The notes below the pieces were generated by a model that was given only the letters and a program-made list of their open reading frames with translations, ran no database searches and had not been told where the DNA came from. A stretch of DNA of 64,000 nucleotides, taken from contig WBMZ01006406.1 in NCBI GenBank assembly GCA_013400975.1, positions 1 through 64,000 of the forward strand, written 5' to 3'. The position numbers were made by a program, and so were the translations under genes. The DNA is from Atrichornis clamosus (Eukaryota > Chordata > Aves > Passeriformes > Menuridae). The stretch's first letter is position 1, and the number at the start of each line of letters is the position of its first letter. Positions 38,249 to 51,884 of the stretch are shown here, one piece after another.

Positions 38249-40758
38249 CACATACACAGCAAGGGCTCCAATTTTGACATGGGCAGCATGATCATGTGAA
38301 GGCAGGAACCGTGTGTTAGGACAGCTACATTTCATGTCCAAAATCTAAGTGGTCCTTCTTGTTCCCTAGTGCATTTCTTCTCATCTGATGTGAATTAAGA
38401 TGTGCTACTGTCTGCCTTTGCTTCATTGTTTTATATACCGCGATTTGACCTGGTGTTTTAAATGAGAATTAACAGGTATATAATGCCAAAAGAATGATGC
38501 TGTATCATAGTGCTTTTTATCCTAGATAAAACTTCAGAATACAATGAAATCTAACCTTGAAGGACTTAAGAAATTTTTAAATGAACAGTCTTCTGGGTAT
38601 CTAAAAAACCTAACTAAAACATACATCTACCCAGACAATCTGAAACAAGAACTGCTTTTTACTATAGCTCTAATTATGAACTTTATTCATTATCATATGA
38701 ATAAGTCCATCTCTTTTTTTCTCTGAAGTATGATAAAATGAGGCCTTTAAAATGAGCATATACTTTAAGAGCATGAAAAAAAGACAATAGGACCCATTTA
38801 CATGGACTTCAATGCACAGACAGTGGAGAAGAACTCCAAAAGCCCAGTGAAATGAAGTGAGATTGCTCATGTGAGGCACACACGTCTGAGGCTCTGCTGA
38901 ATGAATGACAATGAAGGCCATTACGGGGTTTGGCTCAGATGCTTCTTATTTTCCATGTAGGTGAGGATGTGTGTATATTAAATGGTTATCACCACTATAA
39001 AATGCTTTCCTTAATAGATATTTAATGTTAAAATAAATCAACTCGTTTGCCACCAAAAACACCCCAAATCACCTGAAACCCACAGGGTGTAAATTCGTAA
39101 CTGAATTTCTGTGTGAATTCCTTCCATTTTCTATACCACTTGCTAATTCCATCAATGCTTTTTCAAGTGTATTTCTGTTACAGACAATTTTGTAACATTA
39201 ATTTAAAGGAAAAATATTTTAAAAGGCAAAAAGCAAAACCCCTCCTTGGACGGATACAAATCCACACAACACACATTTGTTCAGAGATAACAAAAGACAC
39301 AGGTACCACTTGCTACGTAACTGCCCCAGATGTAAAAAGCATGAAAACTGAGAATTTAAAGCAGCTTAGTCTAATGGAAGGGCAGACCACTGTAGCTATG
39401 AAGTTTATAATCAAAAGAGTAAGCTCAGAGGTACAGCACATCACCTCAGAAATACAGCAGGGAGACACACATAAAACTTTAATATTGCTGTTAAAACCCA
39501 CTCATTAAAACCTCTGTAAACACAGAAAGAATAAAATCTTATTCTCTGCCTTGCTGCTGCTTCTCCAAAGCAAATAATCAACTTGAGCATAACCACACTA
39601 AACAGGTGTTCAGTAGCACAAGATCCACAGTAGCTCTTCTTCAACTGTACCTTCTGATCCTTTAAGTACAGAAATGAGACGATTTTAAGCACTTGCCACT
39701 TGGCAGCCCAAATGAGCAGTGCCCTGAACTTGTCAGTGCACCCAGCTCAGAGTCTACAAAACGCACAGAGACACTCCTGAGAGACACTCAGAGCTCAGCC
39801 ACCAGTCCACCACTTCAATCTTTCGTTTTACTCTTCCTGAGAAAGAATCAGATCTACAGCCAAAAGGTCTGGTGTGACGCGGGGGACACACATGGACCCA
39901 TGAGGATTTGTACTTTGTTGTTGTGTCAATGGGATCAGTCTAATGCCACCTATCATCCCTACTGCAGTGACAGCCACTGCAGAACCGTAAAACACAACAG
40001 CAAGGGGCAGCTCTGCCACTAAGCTCTTCCCCAAGTCTTGTTTAAGGAAAGCAAGTACTCTTCCCTCATTTCCTCCTGAGAAAATGAGGCACAAAACAGG
40101 GATGTTATGCGTCCAATGCCGCCTTCAGGCCAAGAGGAAAGCCAGAGATAGAAAATAAAACTGAAAAAAGCAGTTTACCTCAAAGGGGCCATGCCTGAAA
40201 ACACAACTGAACACATATATGGGGTAGCCAACAGTGCAGCCAGCAACAAATAGAAGAAAATCATTTGGGTTTCCTGAGACAAGACTCTCAGTGCAGGTCA
40301 GGATTTCACACCACAAACTCAGTATCCACCGACACCAGTTGTCACTGTAACTTACTCCTGTGAAGCAAATGAAATACAGTACCTATATTGATAGAAAAAT
40401 CTGCCATTATCCAGCTAAAAATCCTCCACTGACAAGGCATGCATGGGAAACTGGATATACAGCCTCAATTTAACAAAAGCTGCATCATTCCACCTTTAGA
40501 ATATCCCTGCTTTATGTGCTTACAAAGTCATGTCTTAATCTTCTAATCATTTTCCCCCCTTCAAACAGTAGAAGGGTCCAACTTCTACTTTCACCAGTCT
40601 GACTTGCTGAGTACTGGAAAAGTACCTTCCATCAGCCCAAGACAAGGTTAAGAAGAATGGGAATCCCAACCTCTTTGGGTGTTTCCAGTCAAAAATCCAT
40701 CTGGGACAGTAATTCATACAAACCTAACACATTTCCTGGCAGCAATAAAAAGTTTCAA

Positions 40759-40795
40759 ACAAAAAAAAAACCAACCAAACAAAAAACCACACAAT
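40759..40795 (+). repeat. A-rich tract with CCAACCAAAC words
   Basis: A run of A residues leads into CCAACCAAACAAAAAACCAC. It has the same composition as the tracts at 13723 and 38210. Confidence 0.75.
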
Positions 40796-43700
40796 ACCCA
40801 GAACAGAGTGTTAGAGATCTCTGTTTACAATTTACGGATATCAGGTAAATGGAAAGTAAGAGCAGGATAAGTGTAAGAACCAACTTGTTGAAGAACAAAA
40901 TCATCTGCAGGTCATGCAAACCAGAACAATAAGATTCCATTTATTCTGCTTAACACGGATCCTACTCTGTGCAGCACTCATCCTAAGAAGGACTCACAAA
41001 CCAGACATATTTTCCTGAACTAATCCCTGCGAATTCCAGAAACGTGTTCTGCATGTGTTACGGAATTGGAGCTATAGAAAGGACTTGAGCTGGCCAGAGT
41101 ACTGCTGCACATTACAAAGACACAAATTAAATATGAAGTTCATCACTTCCAAGGTGAATGAGTCTCTGCAAGTGGTTTCAGGCACATCACATAACCTTAG
41201 GGGCAGTGTCATCCCTGCGTCTTGGTTATCACTAAACAAGCAGTAGTGAAAAGCACTTTCTTTTCCTGTTTTGTTCCATGGATTTAGGGACAGATAAATC
41301 TTATTTAAGTTCTCTAAAGTGACCGTTCAGAGTGTTTTGGATGAACAGTTCTTTGTTTAGCTATAAAACTACAGTCAAAAGGCAGGTCAGAGCATGGCAG
41401 GCTATCATTAAGGATTTCTTCTTCTCTCACATGAGGAAATAACTCTCAGAATGAAATTAATTCATTTTACACGTCCACACAGTCCTTACCTTTGGGGTTA
41501 AGATAATAAAGAAAGATGCCAGTAAATAAAAGTAAGCACTGCCTTTCTGAGGGCAGTTGATACACTCCCATTTAGCAGACCAAACACAACTGCCTGTTTG
41601 GAAGTTTTAGTTTGCCTCCCATTTTCTAAGGACACAGCATTAACCCCAGAAGCCCTTTTCCTTATCACTCACGTTCTCAAGTCCTGTAGTTGCGGAGCCC
41701 TGCTGAATCTCCCTTGTGAAAATGTGTGTGCATGCTGGGATCTGTCCCTCCAAAAGGACAAAGGATGCAGGTGCTTTCCAGAGCACAGCCCAGGACAAAC
41801 TCTCTCCTGTCCTTGCGAGCTCTCCCCACACGGAGGAGGTTTATTAGCCATGATGGGGCAATTCCCCACGGGCCTGCACCAGCCTCCATCCTGCAGGGAA
41901 CAGGCAGCACCGACACCCACAGCACACCCAAGCAACAAAGGTGGTTGGAGGGGAGCGTGGGGAAGTCCCTGAGAGTCTGCAGGGGAAAAGAACTACGGAG
42001 CTTTAAAGCTCTCCAGCTCTTAGAGGGTTTAGGAATCAGCAGCACCCCTGAAATACACCATCAATACAACAGCTGTCTGAAAGGGAATAGTGAAGTACTT
42101 CGTATCTTAGAGTGACTGATGAGAAGTGTTCATGCAGGATGCAGTAAGTATAAAATCATATCAAGTCGAGAGATGAAGGATGGAAGAGCCAGAAACATCC
42201 AGCCCAGGCTGAAACAGCAGCCACTTGTGTACTCTCTAAGCTACCACAACAGCCAACCCATCCAAATTTGGACAGATTATGAATTCAGGTTTTATGAAGT
42301 CCCAACTATGATGATGCTTCACATGGACCAACGTTGAGCCTTCACAGAGTAGGCATTTTTTTGGTCACTAATAACTTGATGATTCAAGCTGCCTCTACAA
42401 GAAAGCTGAGCAGGAAAAAAACCCCAATAACTGTATTGTCAAGTCAATACCTTCCTTAATTGACAATATTTCATCAGGTGGGATATTCAGTACAAGGACA
42501 CCTCCTCTCCTCCTACAGATCACCCAGCAGAAAAAAAAGTGCACATCCATTATGACGAGACCAAAACTGGGATTTGCAGCTTCAGCATGGCTTGTGAAAT
42601 GACAGTCATGGGGAGCCATGTGGATCCAGACATGGAGCCAAAAGCTTGCCATGTCTCCATTTTCCAGCGAAGAAGCTGAGTATCGAGGCTGTATAACCTC
42701 CTGTCACATCAAGACTGCAGAAGAAACAGCCACAGCTGCTTTACAGGAATGCCTTTCCTCCCGTATGGCTCTCCAGCCTCACTGTTCCACAGAGTAGCTT
42801 TGCCACACAGGAGTACAATCACAGAGATAATAAGCCAACTTTTACTGCATTTAGCCATGATAAATACTCTGGACTAAAAGGCTGTTAGTATTATCCAGTT
42901 TGCAAAGTGTACTTTGCAGTTATGAAATGTTTGTGACCAGCCAAGCCTTTGTTAATAACTCAGCAGGATAATCCTGTAATGGAGCACCTTGTATAATGCA
43001 AAAGGCACAGTCTCAATGCTATTCATATTTTGGTTCTGCATTCTTTTCATGAGATATGCACATGAAATACAGTTATATCACCATTACAGGAGCACAATTA
43101 TTTGCTACATAGAGAGAACTATCTCTGGACAAGATTTTGACTAGCTTTGGCACAGGAAAAAATAAGGGATTCTCAGACACCTAGAATCAATTACTTCAGA
43201 AGCAGTAGCTATGCAAATAAAATATAAAAACAAGCACTATCAAACTGTTCAGATTGACAGGAAATAGAGAACCAATTCAGTACTGATATAAGCCTAGTGG
43301 GAATTTACTGGTATGCGTGTCAAGTAGATTTGCTTAAAGTAAGTAATTATTAAGAATGAGAAGTATTTGTATGGTTTACTTGCAATGTCACGTGGGATAG
43401 GGTTTTTTAAAAAAAAATCCTTTTTAAGGTCTTTTTTATTGTTCCTACAAAATGGACTTAACATTACAATTGCATTACACTTCACTATGACACAGTACCT
43501 TTATTACAGCCAAATTCCCTTTAATTTTCCAAGCCTTTAAGCCACCAATCTTATAGTGCTGCATGGTGGTTATTTATTTCTTTTATTTGTTCTGTTTCTA
43601 ACCTGGTATTCATTTTCCTCCACAGAGTCATTTCAATTTGGATGCAGGAAAAAACCCCAAGCTTTCCCCAATTTTGTACTTGACCACCAAAAAACTAAAA

Positions 43701-44759
43701 TTTATTTGTTTTCTTTTTACTTTAAAATTATTTGTGTAGCATTTGGGATTTACACCCGAATGGGCCTTGCTGACTGATACAGTCATAGATCTTGAAAATA
43801 TCAATTCCCTTTGAATGGCTTAAAAGCTGCATTGAATGTAAAACAGAAGTGGAATATATGCTGGAAGATATCCTAGCATTACATTCAGGACTGCAAATTC
43901 ATCTTTCTCAAACAACGTGTATTGTTTAGGATAGTCTCAAACAACTCACACCTCCTCCCCAGCTAGTTTATGAGATCTCAGCATCTCCTGTTTCCATCGT
44001 GTTGACAAGACTGTGTTTGGCAGCTGGAGGGGTGGAGGAAGGAACATATAGGAATTTATGCTTCTGATCTTAAAGTCTAGTCATCTTCTGAATTCTGTTC
44101 CAATCTCTTGTATTTTGATGAAGCTCATTGATCTTTCATAGTAGGAATTAACAGATTGAAAGTACTGGTCTATTTTCTAGTTATCATTAGTATTTGAAAG
44201 ACCCTCGCACATCAAATGTTTGCTACTTTAAAGTTCAAGTCACCTGTTTTAAACAGCTGGGTCCATTGATTTGTCAACACTTGGAAACACAATGCAGAGA
44301 AAAGTCACATAACAGCAAAGTCATCCTCTTCATCAGTTCAGACCACCTGACTTTTGGTATCTCCCCTGTTGATATCTACACCTGAGTGAGCTGTTCTGAA
44401 CTCTTTCTGTGCCAGTGGAGTAGAATCAACACAGACAAGAAAGCCTTGAACTATTTTGAAACTTGAACATCTCTTTTCAAAAAATACATATTTTGTGGAA
44501 TTATACATTCAATTTAACTACATTTTTCTTCCTAGGATTTTTTCATTTCAGAACTCCAAAGAATTTATAAAGCAAAAAAGAAATTAAATTTCCCCTATAT
44601 GAAAATCACACCAACAAATTCTCTTTCAGCAGTTCAAGCCAACTAGGAATACAACGCTATGGAGAATTCTATTTGAAGTCAGCACACAAGAAAGCCCCAC
44701 CTTTCCTCTCCTCTCCAGTGCATTCAGTAAGCAGCACTCAGGCCACAGTCTCTCCCTCA

Positions 44760-44930
44760 CAGTAAGACAACCCGTACAGGGTGTGAGGGCGAGCTGCCGA
44801 CCCCCGGATCCTCCTCTTCCCACAGCAATCCCCTCGGCCCGGCTCGCCAGCGGGCCACACACAGACTCAATGTGCTCTCCTAATTCCCACAGGGAAAGTC
44901 TTTCCATTCCAGTCGGAAAGGCTACAACCA
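44760..44930. other. GC/CpG-rich islet within the intron
   Basis: About nine CpGs fall in roughly 170 bp of GC-rich sequence, against near absence in the flanks. A 121-codon minus-strand ORF (44626-44991) and a 78-codon plus-strand ORF overlap here, without recognisable domains. It could be a small promoter or enhancer, an old GC-rich insertion, or a conserved element. Confidence 0.35.
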
Positions 44931-47900
44931 AAGGCCCATGTTTCACTGCCTCAGTCACCACTGCCTCACCTGCAGGCCCTTTCCAGAGCAAGAATGACGA
45001 CTACAGGCACAGTCTGTAACACCAGCCAAAACAGAGCAGGGCAGCACAGAGCAAATATTAGCTCAGGGAAAGCAGCAAATAACGTTTACCTGATAAAAAC
45101 CCAAAGACGAGTAAACACGACAGAGGTTGATGCTTCATATAATGCTTAGATTCTCCTCACAAAGCTAATTCTAATTTTATTTTCGATCATAAATGCATTC
45201 ACTGTAAATCTCCAGTACTAGCTGTCATTAGTTTAGAGACACAAGCATTTTTTTAGCTAAAGAAAAGCCCATGTTATAAATGGGCCCAAGTCTAAATTAG
45301 AAATTTTAGCAATGTACAGGTATTGATTACATGAGTACATTTTAAGAATATTTTGCTGCAAAAAACTGGGGGAGGTTTGGTATAACTTAATTCATAAGAC
45401 CTAATTTAATGCTCATTCTCTCTCTAATGTAATAGCTAAATTCTCTATAAAATATCTTATAGTATTTTTAATAGACATCACCCTGATTAGTGCAGCTTCA
45501 TGTAGAGCAGCTGGACTAGATGGTCAGAGTTAACTGATCCAATGAAAGACAGAAACTGTGTCTCTGTGTCTGCAAATACATCAGTATTTTCATGTCCTTG
45601 GTTTTCACTGCTCCTTTTTCATTTTTTTCCCCAGCAAAACATGCTAAAGAGCTTGGACTTTCACTACAATTAAAAAGGTGGAATGAAAGTATATGTGGAT
45701 CTTATGACAAATTATTCACCCTACTGCTCAGAACTAGCCTGATTCTATACTCTGATTTTTAAAGATTAAACTCCTGGTCTAAAATTTCTTTTTGCCTGTC
45801 CTACATTTGGCGCTTCAGCTGTTTCAGATGCAATGTGTGAGAGAGAGAAGAAAGTCCTGACTGTCCTGAGTACCTCCTTGTGTCACAGAGGTACATCCAC
45901 CTGTGTCCCCAGCAATAAGTGAGGTGAGGATACAGGTGGGCAAAAGGCATTTCCTCAGAGCTGCAGACGGACAGACAGACACAGTGCTCAGGGGGCAGCA
46001 GAAATGCTCTAAGCAATCACCAGCACACACATGGCTGTTCGTGTCCAACAAGATACAACAGCACATTTCCCTTCAGGCCTGAGCCAGTTCACTCTAAGCC
46101 AGCATAAAGAATGTGTTTTTCTACACAATTAAGTTAATTTTGCTTATTATTCAGAGCAAGAGCCTGGTGTCTGCCACAAGTCACTCATGTACAGCCCCTC
46201 AGCTGAAGGAGGGTGTACATATTTACACAGGGACTATAAAAATGGAGAAAGTGGATCATGATAGCGTGTGCGGCCTTTGTTTACAATACATTTTACATTG
46301 ATGAATTTCAAATAAACAAGCGATCACCTCACCACTCACAGAAATAAAAGAAAATGGCACATTCCAGAGAAATGCTATCTCCAAACAACAGCTGTATGGG
46401 TACTTTGGCGATGGATGTAACTGGCACAGAGCCCCAGCAGCGCTGCCTCTTCTCTCACTCCCCAAAGGGAATCAACGCCTGATTACATTTAGCATGGCCT
46501 CTCTTTAGCTACCTTCATTACATCTGCTATGAAATCACAATTCTCTGTTTTCATTTCTTCCCTAAGCTTTCTTTGTCCCTGAATTCCTCTGACTCCTAAT
46601 CCCCTGTTCACACTGTTTGTGTATCTTTTAAGAGCCAGAGCCCACACCGGAGGGTCTGTCATTCAGGGTTTTCCCCTCCAGATGTGAGCCTGCAACCCTC
46701 CATCTCAGGAACTGCAAAAGATCTCAGAGTACATAGTTTGGGGCCATTCCAGTGCCTCAAGATTGTCACATGTGAAAAAGGAATAGAAGCTTACTGTCCT
46801 GCTTTCATCCCTCATTCTGGGAGCTATGCAACCGCAGCAGCCTCTGCATATCCTCTGTGAAGAAGCCGAATGAGCTCTCCAAATCTGGGGATCCTGATCC
46901 TGTTGAGTGACTTCAGAGAGAACCCAGTAGCAGTTTCCAGTCACACAAAATGCCTCAAGGGCAAGTGATGAACTCTGCTCACTCAAAGTCATTCCAGATG
47001 CAGCACTGTCATTTTTGTGTACTGCAAGGGGTCTCAGACAAGACCTGTACAGTGCAATTGTGGGGAGAATGAAGTAGGATATCAGGTTTTACAAGTCCTG
47101 TATCCATGAAATCCACTAAAGTCAGGTAACACTGTGAAGAGTACCCTGAAAACACTCACTCTCCCTTGCCACACTTCCCCTCCCTTTCAAGCTGAAAGGT
47201 GTAACCCTGCAGCACAGAGTTCTCCAGTGGGGGGGGGAAAAGCCTCACAACAGCATAGTCATGGTGCTGAGGTGGGGGCAGAGGGCATCTGCTGCCATAC
47301 TCACTTCATTTAAGGTAATACGAGGAGATTCAGAGCAAGTGAAAGCAGGAGAGCTTCTCCAGGTGCTCTCAAATCAATATCCTCACCTTTGGGATTATAT
47401 CCTGGCTGCCTGGTATTCTAAGAACACACTGACATAGCTACAGTTAATGAACAAGGGTTTTGTGTTTACTGAAGACAAATCCATTCATCACAACAATACC
47501 AATGCTGAATACCTTGGAGAACGCATGTGAAATTTCTAGAATGTCCCCACGACTCATCCACTAATCCTCCATGAACACCCATTAGTAGACTGAGAATTCC
47601 AAGAAGGTTTCTCACATTATTTTCAGGAGGGTTTTTTTTACTACAGTATATATTCAACACACTCCAGAGTAAGGCATGAATAAGCCCCCAGGAGACAACG
47701 TAACTCGATGTGAAATTCAAAACCTCTCCAGAGCAAACTCAACTCCTATTTAGGACACATGATCTCGACTCCTCTTAGGAGGATGAGTAAGACTACACAG
47801 GCTTCTGAGAAATGAGCAGAGCATCCCCAAGTGTGACTTGCTCGGGCTGTGTATCAAGGGGGACCCACGGTTGACAATATAATCATTTAAGCCTCATTTT

Positions 47901-49909
47901 CCTAAGAAGCTGAGCTAAATAGCAATTATTTTGTAAAAGCCTCAAGCCAGAAAAAACCACATCAGATAACTTTGCAATTTTAAGTACGAAGAAGACCAAT
48001 CAAATAAGCAGTAGCACAGCAGAGGGGTTTTGAGTGCAGTGACACTTTGCACACCAACAAAGAAGAGACTCCTCACACTGGTCTCACCTCTTCCCACCAG
48101 CAAGTGAAGCCAGCACTGGAAACCAATGGGACAGGCTTTTGATTTAATCAGAATTAGTGAGCTCATGTCAGTTCCTACTCTGACTATGCACTTTTCTCCT
48201 TGTCTTTAGAAGGTGTCCCTTGGTTTTATTTTTGGATACAGATTCTTTATAACCAAAACAATGTGTATGGTATTGTTGCAGCATTCATTCTAATCTAGAT
48301 ACATATAATTTTCATCTGAAGCTCAAACAAAATTTCAAGATGGGGAAAAACTGGTTCTGAAATAGCTTTTTTACTGATGATATAACCACTAAAATATGGC
48401 TTTACGTTGCTCAGTAATAATAGCCACAGTTGTGTTAATGGTATTGCCTACAAGAGTACACTATAAGTTGTAAATAGTAGCATATAAAAAATACCAATTA
48501 CTTATAATACATATTAATAGATAAACAAATTCAATGTCCCATTAAAATGACATTGTATTTTTACTACATTTTGCCCTCTTTCCCCTCTCAGTTTTAAACA
48601 ACAACAGAAAATCTACTGTCATGCAAAGTTTACCATTTCTGTATAGGACTGCATTATATACATAATATACATATATTCTGCATTAATAATGGATTGCAGA
48701 AATAGACTGGTATGAGGAAGCCCTTGACAAGAGAGAAGGATGTCTTAAAGAATAAATATCATAGAAAAGATTCAAATGAATAAATGTCAAATCTTTAGTA
48801 CATTGTTGTTCATAAGTTTCTTCTCTCTATTCAGCTACTCCAAACTGTACTGAAAATCACTAAAAAATACAAATTATTATTATTCCCTATTTCCCAAACT
48901 TCCAATTCACTGAATTTTCATATGACTTTCTCTCTGCTACCGCAGAGGTCCAAAAAGAACCACTCACTTAGTTTACAATGGTAAAGTGAGCAAAAATTAA
49001 TCTTTGCCATAGTTCAGCAGAACAATCCACATAATACAAAAGCAATCCATACAAATGACCCCACACATCATGTCTGTGCTCATATGCAATGCTTTTTCAG
49101 ATGGTTCCCAAAAGATTAGTGCCAGTTAATTGAGTGCTACATTAAAAAAAAAAGTTACAGGATCGTTTGGGATTTCATATAAATACAAGCACAAGTGTAA
49201 GAAATCAGGCCACAGGCCCCCACCGCTCAGTATCCTGTCTCTCAGAGTGATCAGTGAGGAAGGGTTAGGAAAAGTATGTAGAACAGAAAAAAACCACACT
49301 GATAATTTCCAAATGATGTGTTCCCACCTATTGGCAACGTGCAGCACAGTTTGCTGACCTTGGGACCTGGTGAGCCGGGGTGGTATTCACCTCTTAGGAC
49401 AAATCCACAGCTGCAGTGAATAAAACTGTGCCTTACTACGAGCTACACATAATTCATTATTCTTCAGCCACCGAACCCAGGAGGAGAAACAATACTCTGT
49501 GACCCAGGTGAGCAACTGCACACCATGAACAATAAATTGCAAATAATTCAAGCAAACAGTTTCTGCCCAAAGGCTAACATTTGTTCACAAACTATGCCAA
49601 CGTTAATAATATATAAGTGAAGAGAATGCTTGCTCATGAACAATTCACAAACATGCTGCTTTAGCCAGATAATTTATTTGTGACAAAGTGTTTGGCCAAC
49701 TCCCTTGCATCAAAAAATGCTAATTTTTGGTGGTCTCCCCTTCTCTTCACCCCTCCAGTCTTATCTGGAATGAAGGGATGGGGACTGCTAGGTTGCCTGA
49801 GCTCTATCTCACCAGTGTGACTCCTTTACTTCCCTCAGCATGAGGCAAACAGAAATCAGCAGGACCACAGCTCCACTGTTTTTTATGAACTGTAACTATT
49901 TCAAAGATG

Positions 49910-49945
49910 CTTCTCTTTTCCTCTTTCCCTCTTTCCCTTCCCCCC
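49910..49945 (+). repeat. Uninterrupted 36-nt pyrimidine tract
   Basis: Thirty-six consecutive C/T bases with TTCTCTTTTCC and CTTTCCCTTCCCCCC words. It is preceded by G and followed by AATTC. Confidence 0.85.
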
Positions 49946-51161
49946 AATTCAAGATGCTACCTAACACAAGAAGCAAAAACACATGACAATGACATGTGTG
50001 TCTCCTGGAATTTCTAATCACATCTCAATGCTACTATCTGAAAGAAAAGCAGGCTACTAGAAACTGCTGAAAAACACGCTACCTACTGCTGACACTGATG
50101 TTCACTATGTACCAAACAGTGGAAGCCCCTTCTAAATGTTTGTCCCAAATTTCATATACATCTTGTTAATCCCCTTCAATTTTCAGCATTTTCAAACTAG
50201 ATTTCAGAACCGCTAGAGGCTTCAAACCAAGAATTTCTATTGAGTGGAGGCACAACTGAATTAATCCTTAAATGCAGTATCCCCTCCTGCACTGGAAATT
50301 TCAGGCTGGATTCAGACACCCAGGTGAATTTCTCCAAGTAACTTCAATGCACAGAACTGGAGGCCATCTAGAGATAGCACTCTCCATGCCCTGTATAATC
50401 AATCAGTAGGGAAAAGACAGCTAGTTCCCAGGGGGCAATTCAGGAAATTACTCACAAAAAGAACAGCTACCAAGAGGTAGTTAGTAGAAAGTAACTGCAT
50501 CCAACTCCCCTTCTCAATCCAGAGGTTAGACAGCTGTCTCAGGATATCACAGCTCAGCCTGACATGGCTTCAGCCTGTGCCTCTCACTTCCAGGTCTCAC
50601 TTCCAGACAGAGTAGGTCAGGTAGGGCAGTGTTTCATCCTCCACACTGAAGGATGGTGACAGTGCAGGTGCCTCGAGGACAGAGAGCACCACTGACAGAC
50701 TTCAGGCTTAGTTTTGGAGTTTAAACTCAATTTCTAAACAACTAGATTTTATTTTTCACTAGATCACTCAGACTGTATTTTCTCTGTCACTCGTTTTTCA
50801 GATGTTAACAGGAGAAGCAAGGCCTCTGTCCCTGAGAGCAGTTCTCTGTGTCAGTACCCACATCACTGCAGCATTGCTTTGAGATCCCAGTTCTGCTTTG
50901 CACTAACCACGAAAAACATCCCCCTGTTTATCTCATTAATACTGGCAGATTATTTCATTTTTATGTTCCTTGGTAGGGTTCCACTTTCTTCCCTCATTGT
51001 ATACGACAAAACCAAAATCCAAACGCATGTCCTCTCCTAGAAAAGGGATTCCAAGTCAAAGTAATACTGAACTTAGAATGCTGCAAGCTAAAAACTCCCT
51101 TTTATTTGTTTTGCTTGTTGGAGGTGTCACATATATTGTGAGATGATTAAAATACAACAAC

Positions 51162-51188
51162 ATTGGATCAATATTGGATTGATCCAAT
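51162..51188. repeat. Perfect inverted repeat, 11-bp arms, 5-nt loop
   Basis: The arm ATTGGATCAAT at 51162-51172 is exactly complementary to ATTGATCCAAT at 51178-51188. The loop is ATTGG. Confidence 0.9.
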
Positions 51189-51870
51189 AATATTCCAGTT
51201 AACCAAATAAACTCTGTGATGATAACAAGCCTTAGCTACTAGAATTGTCATCACAGTCCATAAATTGTGTTTCTAAGTCACTTGCATTGCTTTGAAAAAT
51301 TTCATACTGAAATATTGAGGATTCCTACAGAAGTCTCCTCCTCTTTTACAAAGAACTAAACAATAACACAGCATACTAACCAAAATATACATTAAAACTA
51401 AATAATCCATAGTAAATGAAGCCAGAGAAACAGTGTATTTCCCACAACTATGCCAGTTACTAAAGAAATTGTACATATGTTTTCATTCTTCTATTTTTCA
51501 GCAAAATAAACTTAGTAGGTTATCCTCTTCATTTCACAGTTCATAAAATACATATGCCACTATAAAAAGTATTCACTGTACACACCACTACCATTTTCTA
51601 TCTTTGCCACATAAATTCATGTGAGTGTCAGGAGAAAGCACGTTTCTGGATGCCACTTAAAATTAAGCATGTCTTAGTTTGATAACAAATATGTTCTCAC
51701 ACATCAGAATTCCTCACTGTTTCAAACAGCGATGAAGGCAAAATATACCAGTGCTAATGATTTTGCCATCGGACCAACCATATTATGCCAAGCACTCTGA
51801 AAAATACATTTTCCTCAACCTTCCAAGTGCAAGTGTAAAATGCGTGTGAAACACACACCTCAGAAATGGC

Positions 51871-51884
51871 TTTTTTTTTTTTTT
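51871..51884 (+). repeat. Poly(T) run
   Basis: Fourteen T residues. On the minus strand this reads as poly(A). No element is recognised next to it. Confidence 0.8.

Noticed and set aside
41598..42115. Overlapping 120-130-codon ORFs on both strands
   Set aside because: Open frames on both strands in a GC-richer patch are expected by chance, and no domain is visible.
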